The translations under genes were made by a program, and so were the position numbers. A model generated the notes under the pieces. The model did not search any database. It was given only the letters and a program-made list of their open reading frames with translations, and had not been told where the DNA came from. Shown here piece by piece: positions 18,353 to 26,649 of a stretch of 64,000 nt of DNA. Each line of letters begins with the position of its first letter. The stretch's first letter is position 1. Source of the DNA: Microbacterium sufflavum (GTDB lineage: Bacteria > Actinomycetota > Actinomycetes > Actinomycetales > Microbacteriaceae); the NCBI RefSeq assembly GCF_023091155.1, contig NZ_JAHWXK010000001.1, positions 1,426,001 through 1,490,000 on the forward strand. The letters run 5' to 3'.

Positions 18353-20410
18353 TCAGCCGGGGCTGACCGCGGCGGCGTGCACGCTCACCCGGGTGCCGCC
18401 GCCCGGCGGTCGGTCCCAGCCCACGCGGAACCCCGCCTCGTCCGCCCACTCCCGCATCGACGCGAGCCCCACGCCGGCCCCTCGACGATCGGGGAGCCCG
18501 CGGCCGTCGTCCTGCACGCACAGCAGCCGCTCGCCGGGGCCGCCGAGCGTGACCACCACCTCGCGCGCGCCGGCGTGCCGCACGGCGTTGAGCAGTGCCT
18601 CCGCGGCGATGCGCAGCAGGATGCCCGCACGGGCGGGGTCGAGATCGGGGTCGGCACCCGGAACGAGACGCACGGCCGCCCCCGCCGCGCCCAGTGCGGA
18701 CACCAGGCGCCGCAGCTCGCCGTCGAGGTCGTGCACCGGGGTCGTGCCGCCGCGGGCGAGCCGGGCGAGGGTCGCCGTCTGCGCCTCCAGCAGCTCGGCG
18801 ACGCGGGCGGCCGTCTCCTCCGCCGCCGCCCGGTCACCCCGTGCGAGCAGGTTGGTGGCCGCGGCGAGCGAGAACCCCGCTCCGGACAGCGCGGGCCCGA
18901 GCCCGTCGTGCAGCTCCCGGCGCAGCGCCCGTCGTTCCGCGTGCTGCGCCTCCGCCGCCGTCCGCCGTGCCTCGGCGAGGGCGGTCGATGCCTCCGCGAG
19001 CCGCACGACCACGCCGATCACCGGGCCCAGATCCGCGATCGCCTCGGTGGTCCTGCGCCCGACGGGCACCCCGTCGACCTCCCCGGTCACCTCCAGCACG
19101 ACACCGGGGTCGCCGTCCACCGCGAAGGCCGTGGTCGTGCCGCGGGGATCCCCCACCACGACGTCCGTGGTGCCGAGGTGCTCGCCGTCACCGCCCGCGT
19201 CGTCCGCCGCGACCCGGAGGCGCACCGAACCGAGGCGCAGCGTGGCCCGCAGCGCCGTCGCCAGGGCGCGCAGGCCGTCCGCGCCGGTGGCGATCTCGCC
19301 CACCTCCGCCCCCAGCGTGTCCACGAGCCGCTCGGGCGCCCCGGCGTCGCCGTACACGAGGCGGTCGACCCGCCGGCGGATGAGGCGCCGCATCGGCAGC
19401 AGCCCGATCGCGACCAGCGCCGCGGTGGCGAACACGGCCAGTGGCGTCGGAGGGCCGACCGTCTCCATCGCTGTCACGATCAGCAGGTAGCCCGTCGCGG
19501 CGAGCACCGCCAGGATGCTGGTCGTGAGCACCGTGCTCACTGTCACGTCGACGCCGCGCAGCCGATGCTGCAGACCCATCACGAGCACCGCCGATGGATA
19601 GAAGATCTGCCCGACGATGGGCGCGATGGTGCCGAACACCCACAGCGGGGCTGCGAGCTGGAGCGAGGCGGGCAGCACCGTGACCACGTAGGAGGCAGTC
19701 AGGAACACATGCCCGACCAGCAGCCAGATCAGGGCGTACCGCTGCGACCGCGGTGACCGGAGTGCCCGCTTCAGCACGATCACGGCGACCGCGGTCGAGG
19801 CGCACAGCGTCACGGCGGCCGCGGCCCCGTAGGCGCCGGGCAGCATCGCCTGGTACCACGGCCAGTCCGGGGCGAGCGGGTTGTCGAGCGGTCCGGCGCC
19901 CTGCTGGGTGAGGGACGCGACGGTGGCCACGCCGGCCGCCGTCACCACGAGACACAGCAGCCCACGGTCGAGGGCGGCGCGCCGGCCGGGGAGCAGCAGC
20001 AGCGGCACGACCGCGGTCAGGAAGGTGCCGGGGACGAACGCCCAGCCGCCCGCGTAGGCGAGCAGTGCGCCCCCGGGCAGCCCGCCGCTCTCCACCGCCA
20101 AGAGGCCGTACTGCACGCCGAACGCGGCGAGCCCCGAGCCCACGGCGTGCACCGCGAGCAGCACGGCGACCGGCTGCGGACGACGCACCAGGAGCACCGC
20201 GGCCAGGGGCGCGTACACCGCCGCGACCGTGAGGCCGATGTCGTCGAACCGGGCCTGCGCGGCCGGCGGGGCCGGAGAGAGGAAGGTGCCGGCGACGGGG
20301 GCCGCCGGGAGCTCGAACCGCCACGCCAGCAGGATCGACGCGGCCGCCAGACCCCAGGCGCTCGCGAGCACCGCGACCCCCGCGAGGCGCCGAGCACCGC
20401 CGCCTGTCAT
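18353..20410 (-). CDS. Membrane sensor histidine kinase, NarL/DesK type
   Basis: 685 residues. The first ~330 hold about nine to ten membrane helices; a GAF-like linker follows. The HisKA_3 helix carries phospho-acceptor His501 in RRELHDGLGPAL. The ATP-binding domain keeps the N box (EALLNAVRHAGA), the D-x-G-x-G box (QDDGRGLP) and a GVGLASMREWA G2 box. Its ATG overlaps the stop of the pseudokinase gene by 4 nt, so the two proteins are co-produced. The divergent LuxR-type response regulator is the probable partner. The stimulus is unknown. Confidence 0.9.
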   Translation of the reverse strand: MTGGGARRLAGVAVLASAWGLAAASILLAWRFELPAAPVAGTFLSPAPPAAQARFDDIGLTVAAVYAPLAAVLLVRRPQPVAVLLAVHAVGSGLAAFGVQYGLLAVESGGLPGGALLAYAGGWAFVPGTFLTAVVPLLLLPGRRAALDRGLLCLVVTAAGVATVASLTQQGAGPLDNPLAPDWPWYQAMLPGAYGAAAAVTLCASTAVAVIVLKRALRSPRSQRYALIWLLVGHVFLTASYVVTVLPASLQLAAPLWVFGTIAPIVGQIFYPSAVLVMGLQHRLRGVDVTVSTVLTTSILAVLAATGYLLIVTAMETVGPPTPLAVFATAALVAIGLLPMRRLIRRRVDRLVYGDAGAPERLVDTLGAEVGEIATGADGLRALATALRATLRLGSVRLRVAADDAGGDGEHLGTTDVVVGDPRGTTTAFAVDGDPGVVLEVTGEVDGVPVGRRTTEAIADLGPVIGVVVRLAEASTALAEARRTAAEAQHAERRALRRELHDGLGPALSGAGFSLAAATNLLARGDRAAAEETAARVAELLEAQTATLARLARGGTTPVHDLDGELRRLVSALGAAGAAVRLVPGADPDLDPARAGILLRIAAEALLNAVRHAGAREVVVTLGGPGERLLCVQDDGRGLPDRRGAGVGLASMREWADEAGFRVGWDRPPGGGTRVSVHAAAVSPG

Positions 20411-22305
20411 GCGGGCACCGCCGTCACCGTGACCGCGCGGCGCCCGGTCGGCTCCTCCCCGGGCACGCGCTCGGCGACCCTGGCGTGCAGCGCCCGCACG
20501 ATCGGGTCGACCCGCACCGCGGCCCCTACCACCCGCAGCACCGCGCGGTCGGCGGGGCCCACCGTGACCTCGATCCGCTCGACCCCGCCCTCCCGGCGGG
20601 CACGCAGCATCGCCTCAGCGACCAGGTGGTACAGGTGCTCGGGGTGTTCGGGCGCCCGCCGCACCTCGGCGTGCAGCGCCGGCTCCGGAAAGCGCGCGGC
20701 GAGTTCGCTCAGCGCGCCGGTCAGGTCGCCGGCGTCGAGCGCCCCGGGCAGCAGGGTGCGGGCGAGGTCGCGCACCTCGGTGGTCGCCGCCTGCAGTGCG
20801 GCCGAGGCATCACGCAGCACGAGGTCGGGTCGCGGAGAGTCCGGGAGCGCGCGCAGGGCCCGGCGCACCCGGGCGAGCACGGGCTCGAGTCCTGCCTCGA
20901 TCTCGGCCCGCGCGAACCGCCGCTCGCTGGCCGCGATCCGCCGCGCGCCGTCTCTGGCCACGCGCAGACCCTCGTCGGCGTCGGCCAGCAGCACCGCCAC
21001 GCTCAGCACGCCGCCGATGCGGCGCAGCGCGGCGAGGCTGCGCGGCTCCACGCGCCGACCGGAGGTGCCGCTCACCTCCACCGTCCCGCACGCGCCGCCG
21101 GCCGCGAGCAGGGCGACCACCTCCCGCGTTGCGGGATCGAGCGTGCCGGCCTGTCCGTGGGAGTGCTCGGGGCCGGAGGAGGCGATCGCGACCCCGCCGA
21201 GGCGGAGCGACCGGCGCAGCGCTTCGGCCAGCACCTCCAGCGACGCGCGGCCGCTGCCGCCGCCCGCCTCCGTGCTCACGGTGCGCAGCAGTGCACGCGG
21301 CTCGGCGGAGCGGCCGTACAGCAGCTGGTCAACGGCGCGCTGCACGCCGCGGCGCACGGGCTCCGCGCCGACCGCGATCAGCACGACGGCGACCATGCCC
21401 GCGCTCGTGGGCGGCAGTGGCGCGAGCTGCGCGATCGTCGCGGCGACCGCACCGTAGGCGGCCAGCAGGGCGGACACCAGGAGCACTCCGACCGCGAACC
21501 GGGCCCGCGCCGGCTCCACGGCGTCGGGGGCGCGGGCGATCGCGGTGAGCACGAACGAGGCCGCAGCGAACAGCACGCACGCGGGCAGCACGGCCGCGGC
21601 GAACGCGGTGCCGAGCAGGGAGCCGCCGCCGTCCGTCGCGACCGTGAAGCCGCCCACGCCGCACAGCAGCAGGGCGAAGTGGGCGATCGCGAGCCATACG
21701 GCCGCCTCCCGGTCGGGGGAGGAGCGTCGCCGGGCGACCCACAGGATCGTCGCACCCGACCACAGCGCCAGCGCCAGCCAGACGATCCACAGGGCGGCCG
21801 TGAACGGAAGCGGCGTCCCGCGGTCCAGCTCCACGGCGCTCGACACCGCGAGGGCCGTGGACAGTGCGGCGCCCGCCGCGAGCAGCGTACGGGCGTGGAG
21901 CAGCACCGCCGCCCCCAGCGCCCCGGCGACCGTGAGACCACCGGGCATCCACGCCACGCCCAGCAGGTCGAGCCACAGCCCGCCGTCGACCCCGGCCGCG
22001 CGCAGTCCCGCCGCAAGCGTGGCCGCCCCACCGCCCACCCCCGTCGTGGCGAGGGTGAGCGGGAGCAGGGGGCCGCCGCGACCGCCGTGACCGCCGCGGA
22101 CGGGCAGGAGTGCGGCCGCACCGCCGAACGCCAGGGCGGCGCTGAGCGTGCCGACGGCCTCGATGCCGCCGGACGAGTGCAGGCACAGCAGCGCACCGAT
22201 CAGCGCGGGACCCCACGACGCCAGCAGGAGCGCAGCCGTCGTCGCCACTCCGAGCACGCGCGAGGGTCCGTGCGCTCGCGCCGTGGGGGCGGCGGCTCCG
22301 CTCAT
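20407..22305 (-). CDS. Degenerate histidine kinase homologue (pseudokinase)
   Basis: 632 residues with the same plan as the kinase downstream: about ten N-terminal helices, a VDQLLYGRSAEPR hinge (compare VDRLVYGDAGAPE), a GAF-like part and a HisKA_3-like helix. The catalytic residues are gone. Aligned to RRELHDGLGPAL it reads RAEIEAGLEPVL, with Glu470 for the phospho-His. The N box is AMLRARREGG without Asn, and the D-x-G-x-G box is missing (VVGAAVRVD). ATG at 22305 has GGAGAGGAG upstream. The intact frame and coupling suggest a retained regulatory role, such as heterodimerisation; this is inference. Confidence 0.8.
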   Translation of the reverse strand: MSGAAAPTARAHGPSRVLGVATTAALLLASWGPALIGALLCLHSSGGIEAVGTLSAALAFGGAAALLPVRGGHGGRGGPLLPLTLATTGVGGGAATLAAGLRAAGVDGGLWLDLLGVAWMPGGLTVAGALGAAVLLHARTLLAAGAALSTALAVSSAVELDRGTPLPFTAALWIVWLALALWSGATILWVARRRSSPDREAAVWLAIAHFALLLCGVGGFTVATDGGGSLLGTAFAAAVLPACVLFAAASFVLTAIARAPDAVEPARARFAVGVLLVSALLAAYGAVAATIAQLAPLPPTSAGMVAVVLIAVGAEPVRRGVQRAVDQLLYGRSAEPRALLRTVSTEAGGGSGRASLEVLAEALRRSLRLGGVAIASSGPEHSHGQAGTLDPATREVVALLAAGGACGTVEVSGTSGRRVEPRSLAALRRIGGVLSVAVLLADADEGLRVARDGARRIAASERRFARAEIEAGLEPVLARVRRALRALPDSPRPDLVLRDASAALQAATTEVRDLARTLLPGALDAGDLTGALSELAARFPEPALHAEVRRAPEHPEHLYHLVAEAMLRARREGGVERIEVTVGPADRAVLRVVGAAVRVDPIVRALHARVAERVPGEEPTGRRAVTVTAVPA

Positions 22306-22723
22306 CGGCGCTCCTCTCCGAGCCTCAGTGTGCCGGAGGGGGCGCGGCCTGACCAGGGTCGCGGGGCGTCCCGGGGCGGATCTCCCGGGCGGTCGGGACA
22401 CGGTGCCCTCGGAGCCGGGACGCAGGGACCCCTAGCGTCGGTGGCGGTGGAGGACACCGTGCCGACGCGGGTCGGCAGGAGGAGGGGACCATGCGCGGTC
22501 GATCGGGTCGACGAGCGCACGAGGGGACCGGGTCGCGGTCGCCGCAGCGGGATCATGGGGACCGGTGCGGGCGAGGCGACCGCCGGCGGGCTGCGGGCTC
22601 GCACGGCGGACTCGGCGGGAGCGGGGGCTGCTCCCGCCGGGTGTCCCTCCCCGCACGTCGCCCCCCGGAGCAGCGTGGGCCCGCGGTGGTGCGCCGCGGG
22701 GCGGGAGCGCTAGCGTGAGCGGC
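22306..22723. promoter_or_regulatory. Divergent intergenic region between pseudokinase and response regulator
   Basis: 418 bp without a convincing gene. It holds two near-identical 12-mers, GGACACGGTGCC (22396-22407) and GGACACCGTGCC (22452-22463), flanking TAGCGT (22433-22438), a possible -10. A second TAGCGT (22711-22716) lies seven nt before the regulator ATG. A strong AGGAGGAGGGG before ATG 22491 opens a 75-codon frame ending at 22718, but its Arg/Gly-rich composition is poor support for a protein. Confidence 0.45.
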
Positions 22724-23422
22724 ATGCCAGAGGAGTCCAGCGCGGTGGACGCGGCGGACAGTGCCGTGCGCATCTTCGTGGTGGACGACCACCCGGTCTT
22801 CGCCTTCGGCATGTCGAGCTTCCTGGAGTCGATCGAGGGGTTCCGGGTCGTGGGCAGGGCCGGCACCGAGGACGAGGCGGTCGACGGTGTGCTGGCCGCG
22901 CAGCCCGACGTGGTGCTCATGGACGTGGATCTCGGGGCGGGATCCGGCATCGAGGCGACGCGGCGCATCGTGCGGGTGGCCCCGGGCATCGGCGTGCTCA
23001 TCGTGACGATGCTCGGCGATGACGACTCGGTGTTCGCCGCCCTCCGCGCCGGAGCCAGGGGCTACCTGCTCAAGAGCGCGCTGCCGGACGAGATCGAGCG
23101 GGGGCTGCGCGCCGTGGCGTCGGGTGACGTGCTGCTCACGGCCGAGGTGGGGCGCCGCGCGATCGACCTGCTGTCGGGCGCGCGCACGACCGGGCCCGTG
23201 GTGTTCCCCGAGCTGACGCACCGCGAGCGCGAGGTGCTCGACCTCATCGCCCGCGGCCTCGACAACCAGGCGGTGGCCCGGCGGCTCGTGCTGTCGTCGA
23301 AGACCGTGCGCAACTACCTGTCCGGCATCCTCGCGAAGCTCGCGGTGCCCGATCGCAGCGCGCTGATCGTGCGTGCGAGGGAGGCCGGGCTCGGTCGGGA
23401 CGCGCCGGACGCTCCCGCGTGA
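22724..23422 (+). CDS. NarL/FixJ-type (LuxR HTH) response regulator
   Basis: 232 residues. The receiver domain has DD at 21-22, phospho-acceptor Asp67 in VVLMDVDLGAG, and KSAL for the conserved Lys. The C-terminal LuxR helix-turn-helix reads LTHREREVLDLIARGLDNQAVARRLVLSSKTVRNYL. It is the likely partner of the divergent kinase and may be modulated by the pseudokinase. TAGCGT lies seven nt before ATG 22724 (leaderless); GTG at 22715 overlaps that -10 and is unlikely. Confidence 0.9.
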   Translation: MPEESSAVDAADSAVRIFVVDDHPVFAFGMSSFLESIEGFRVVGRAGTEDEAVDGVLAAQPDVVLMDVDLGAGSGIEATRRIVRVAPGIGVLIVTMLGDDDSVFAALRAGARGYLLKSALPDEIERGLRAVASGDVLLTAEVGRRAIDLLSGARTTGPVVFPELTHREREVLDLIARGLDNQAVARRLVLSSKTVRNYLSGILAKLAVPDRSALIVRAREAGLGRDAPDAPA

Positions 23423-23472
23423 CCGTGATAATCCACAGCGCTTTCCGATCACGGATCGATAACGTCGATCCC

Positions 23473-24177
23473 ATGAGCGTGATCCCGGTCGACGAAGCCA
23501 TGATCAGCGAGGCCAAGGAGCTGCGCGATCAGCTGCAGCGCTTCCTGCGCGAGTACGAGTTCGGCATGCGGGAGGTGGAGACGAAGATCTCGATCCTGCG
23601 CGACGAGTTCACGCACGACCACGCCTACAACCCGATCGAGCACGTGAAGAGCCGCCTGAAGTCGCCGGACAGCATCGTGGAGAAGCTCGCGCGCAAGGGG
23701 ATCGACGAGCCCGACTTCGAGCGCATCCGCGCCGAGATCACCGACATCGCCGGGGTGCGGGTCACGTGCAGTTTCGTCGCCGACGTGTACCGGCTGTTCG
23801 ACCTGCTCACCGCGCAGGACGACGTGACCGTGCGCACCGTGAAGGACTACATCGCGCAGCCGAAGGCGAACGGCTACAAGAGCCTGCACGCGATCATCGA
23901 GGTGCCCGTGTTCCTGTCGACCGGCGCGCTCTCGGTGCCGGTGGAGGTGCAGTTCCGCACGATCGCGATGGACTTCTGGGCGAGCCTGGAGCACAAGATC
24001 TACTACAAGTTCTCCAACCAGGTGCCCTCGCACCTCGTGCAGAGCCTGACCGATGCGGCGGATGCGGCCGCCGAGCTCGACAGCCGCATGGAGCGCCTGC
24101 ACCGCGAGGCGCACGGCGTCCCGCGCCGGCAGCTCGCCCCGCCGCCCCCGCCGGCTCCGCGCATCGTGGGCGTGTGA
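23473..24177 (+). CDS. Small alarmone synthetase, (p)ppGpp synthetase (RelQ/YwaC type)
   Basis: 234 residues holding only a RelA/SpoT synthetase domain: ITDIAGVRVTC, QPKANGYKSLHAII, and the VEVQFRTIAMDFWASLEHKIYYK segment with catalytic Glu and substrate-binding residues. There is no HD hydrolase, TGS or ACT domain, so it makes alarmone from ATP and GTP/GDP but does not degrade it. The C-terminal ~25 residues are Pro-rich (APPPPPAP). ATG 23473 lies seven nt after TAACGT, suggesting a leaderless mRNA; the -10 is 37 nt after the response-regulator stop. Confidence 0.9.
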   Translation: MSVIPVDEAMISEAKELRDQLQRFLREYEFGMREVETKISILRDEFTHDHAYNPIEHVKSRLKSPDSIVEKLARKGIDEPDFERIRAEITDIAGVRVTCSFVADVYRLFDLLTAQDDVTVRTVKDYIAQPKANGYKSLHAIIEVPVFLSTGALSVPVEVQFRTIAMDFWASLEHKIYYKFSNQVPSHLVQSLTDAADAAAELDSRMERLHREAHGVPRRQLAPPPPPAPRIVGV

Positions 24178-24216
24178 CCCGGGCACCCGTCGCGCCGTGC
24201 CGCGGATCGTGGGAGC

Positions 24217-24543
24217 ATGACGGCGATGACCTCCGCCGCCTCGCCCGCCCGCACGTCGCCCGCGACGGACGACCGTCCGCACACCGACCCGGCGCTCCTG
24301 CCCGACCTCGACGAGGGTCCGCGCTGCGAGTGTCCGCACACCGGGTCCGACACCCCTCACACCGCCGTCGACACCGGTCGCGACGCCCCGGTGCCGTGCG
24401 GCAGGGCGGCCGCGTGGCGGGTGACGACCGAGTGCGTCTGCGGTGGCGGCCACCCGCGCCGCGTGGAGCTGCTGTGCACGCGGTGCCTCAACAACCGCAG
24501 CAGCCAGCTCGGCCGCGAGCGCGTCACGGTGCGCGGGATCTGA
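24217..24543 (+). CDS. Cys-rich protein, probable zinc-binding, unknown function
   Basis: 108 residues: a disordered Ser/Thr/Pro/Asp-rich first half (about 1-45), then Cys/His clusters RCECPHTG, VPCGRAA, ECVCGGGHPRR and LLCTRCLNN, which could hold one or two zinc ions. The ATG at 24217 follows a GGGAG close by; a second ATG lies three codons on. It starts 39 nt after the alarmone synthetase stop, so co-transcription is possible. No family is recognised. Confidence 0.55.
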   Translation: MTAMTSAASPARTSPATDDRPHTDPALLPDLDEGPRCECPHTGSDTPHTAVDTGRDAPVPCGRAAAWRVTTECVCGGGHPRRVELLCTRCLNNRSSQLGRERVTVRGI

Positions 24544-24641
24544 TCCGCGGCCACTGATCCGCGTCGCCGTGCGTCGCAGCCCCCGCGCGTCGGTGAACGA
24601 GCTGCCCCGCTCCGGAGCCACCCAGCTCGGGTGTCGCCCCG

Positions 24642-25859
24642 CTACGCGCCCAGGAACTCGCGCGCGGCGGCCGACATGGCCGTGACGCCGACCTCGATCG
24701 TGGGGTGGATCTCGGGGGCGAAGAACGGCGAGTGGTTGGTGGGGATGTCCTGCTCCAGGCGGCCGGCGGCGAGGGCCTCGGCGAACCGTGCGGGATCCAC
24801 GCCACCCCAGAACCAGAACACGAGCGGCACGCCCGCGTCCCGCGCGAACCAGGAGACGTCCTCGCTGCCGGTGAACATGCCGGGGTCGATCACGGCGGTC
24901 TCGCCGAGCGCACGCTGGAGTGCCGTCGTGACGCGCTCGGTCGCCTCCTCGTCGTTGATCGTGGCGGGCAGGGTGTGGTCGGTGCGGATCTCGGGCTCCC
25001 GCTCGGCGCCGGATGCGGTGGCTTCGGCGCGCACGATGCGCTCCACGCTCGCGAGCACCTTCTCGCGCACCTGGTCGTTCGGGTAGCGGAGGCTGAGCTC
25101 GAGCTTCGCCTCGGCCGGGATGATGTTGTTCTTGAGGCCGGCGTGGATCGATCCGACCGTGACCACGGCCACCCCCTGCGGGTCGATCTCGCGCGACACG
25201 ATGGTCTGCAAGCGCATCACCGTGGCGGCCGCCATCACGACGGGGTCGATCGTGGCGTGCGGCCGGGAGCCGTGGCCGCCGCGGCCGTGGAGGGTGACGG
25301 TGAGGCCGTCCGACGCGGCCATCTGCGTGCCGCTGCGCACCCCGATCACGCCCGCGGGGAGCGGGGTCACGTGCTGGCCGAGCACCACGTCGGGCTTCGG
25401 GTACCGGGCGAGCAGGCCGTCGTCGAGCATGGCCCTGGCGCCGGCACCGTATTCCTCCGCGGGCTGGATGAGCACCACGAGCGTGCCCGACCAGTCCTCG
25501 CGCTCCGCCACCAGCTTCTCGACCGCGCCGATCATCGCGGTCACGTGCATGTCGTGGCCGCACGCGTGCATGACGGGCACGGTGGTGCCGGACGGGTCGA
25601 CGCCCTTGGCGGTGCTCGCGTACGCGCGGCCGGTCTGCTCCTCCACGGGCAGGGCGTCCATGTCGGCGCGCACCCACACCACGGGGCCGTCGCCGTTGCG
25701 CAGCACGCCGACGACGCCGGTCACGCCGACGCCCTCCTCCACGTCGAGCCCGAGGTCACGCAGGTGCTGGGCGGCGATGCCCGCGGTGCGCGTCTCCTGG
25801 AACGAGAGCTCGGGGTGCTGGTGGAGGTCGATGTAGAGCGCTTCGAGATCGATGGCCAT
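24642..25859 (-). CDS. M20-family amidohydrolase / aminoacylase-like peptidase
   Basis: 405 residues with M20D motifs: a first metal-ligand region HACGHDMHVTAMIGA and catalytic QPAEEYGAGARAM, the inserted dimerisation domain (GRGGHGSRPHATIDPV), and a final metal-ligand part NHSPFFAPEIHP. The family removes acyl groups from amino acids (hippurate or IAA-amino-acid type). TAGGCT (25866-25871, minus) is six nt before the ATG, so it may be transcribed independently of the TetR gene 20 nt upstream. Whether it belongs to the same regulon as the sugar importer is unclear. Confidence 0.88.
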   Translation of the reverse strand: MAIDLEALYIDLHQHPELSFQETRTAGIAAQHLRDLGLDVEEGVGVTGVVGVLRNGDGPVVWVRADMDALPVEEQTGRAYASTAKGVDPSGTTVPVMHACGHDMHVTAMIGAVEKLVAEREDWSGTLVVLIQPAEEYGAGARAMLDDGLLARYPKPDVVLGQHVTPLPAGVIGVRSGTQMAASDGLTVTLHGRGGHGSRPHATIDPVVMAAATVMRLQTIVSREIDPQGVAVVTVGSIHAGLKNNIIPAEAKLELSLRYPNDQVREKVLASVERIVRAEATASGAEREPEIRTDHTLPATINDEEATERVTTALQRALGETAVIDPGMFTGSEDVSWFARDAGVPLVFWFWGGVDPARFAEALAAGRLEQDIPTNHSPFFAPEIHPTIEVGVTAMSAAAREFLGA

Positions 25860-25879
25860 GGGCCGAGCCTAGCCCGCGG

Positions 25880-26524
25880 TCAGGGCCGGGCGTAGGACTC
25901 GAGTTCCGGCCCGGGGTGGAGCACGCCGTTCACGATCGCGCGGATCGCGAAGGCGCTGGCGTCGGCCAGGTCGACCGCGTCCGGGTGCAGCAGCCACTGC
26001 AGCTGCAGGCCGTCCATCACGGCGAGGATCGCGGCCGACGCCGCCGCGATCGTGTCGGGCTCGGTCACGCCCTCCTGCGCGCAGAGCTCGCCGAAGGCGG
26101 CGGCGACCTCGCGGCGGAGGGTCGTGTAGCGGTCCTCGAAGTAGGGGCGGGAGGGGTGGTCGTCGGTCACCGATTCCGCCGAGAGCACGGTGTACGCCTG
26201 CACGATGCCTGGGCGCTTCTCGTTCGTGAGGGCCGTGCGCACGAGGTGCAGGAACAGCTCGGGACCGTCGGGGATGTGCTTCTGGGCGAGCCCGGCGACG
26301 TCGTCCTGGTCGCGGTAGGCCAGCACCTCGAGCAGCAGCTTCTGCTTCGAGCCGAAGTGGTGCAGCACCCCGGCGTGCGTGATGCCGACCTGCTCGGCGA
26401 CGTCGGCGAGGGTGCCGTTGGTCGAGCCCTTGTTGCCGAAGATCTCGATGGCCGCCTTGAGGATCTGCTCGCGCTTCTCCCGCGTCGCCGGGCGCACCCG
26501 CACGGCGTGATCGCTCTCCGACAT
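25880..26524 (-). CDS. TetR-family regulator
   Basis: 214 residues. N-terminal helix-turn-helix: REQILKAAIEIFGNKGSTNGTLADVAEQVGITHAGVLHHFGSKQKLL. The remaining ~150 residues form the ligand-binding domain. The ATG at 26524 has GAGAGGA upstream; an earlier in-frame start at 26584 lies inside the operator region. It is divergent from the Opp-type sugar importer and GH3 gene, which it probably represses through the palindromes at 26565-26610. The inducer would then be an oligosaccharide or glucoside (inferred). Confidence 0.85.
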   Translation of the reverse strand: MSESDHAVRVRPATREKREQILKAAIEIFGNKGSTNGTLADVAEQVGITHAGVLHHFGSKQKLLLEVLAYRDQDDVAGLAQKHIPDGPELFLHLVRTALTNEKRPGIVQAYTVLSAESVTDDHPSRPYFEDRYTTLRREVAAAFGELCAQEGVTEPDTIAAASAAILAVMDGLQLQWLLHPDAVDLADASAFAIRAIVNGVLHPGPELESYARP

Positions 26525-26564
26525 GCGTCGTCCTCTCCTCAACCGGCCCCGCTTGCCAACCAAC

Positions 26565-26610
26565 TTACTCCTCGGTAACCTCACCTCAGCTTACTTTCTC
26601 GACAGTAAGC
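26565..26610. promoter_or_regulatory. Two TetR-type operators between the TetR gene and ABC operon
   Basis: GCTTACTTTCTCGACAGTAAGC (26589-26610) has six-base outer arms GCTTAC/GTAAGC and further internal symmetry around TCGA. A related weaker site, TTACTCCTCGGTAA, is at 26565-26578. They lie between the divergent start codons (26524 and 26650), where they would overlap both promoters. Confidence 0.5.
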
Positions 26611-26649
26611 AAACCGCCGCCGCACAACGACCGTGCCCAAGGAGAAGCA

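Noticed and set aside
22491..22718. A 75-codon gene with strong ribosome-binding site
   Set aside because: Arg/Gly/Ser-rich composition and weak third-position G+C bias; kept only as a finding, not listed as CDS.
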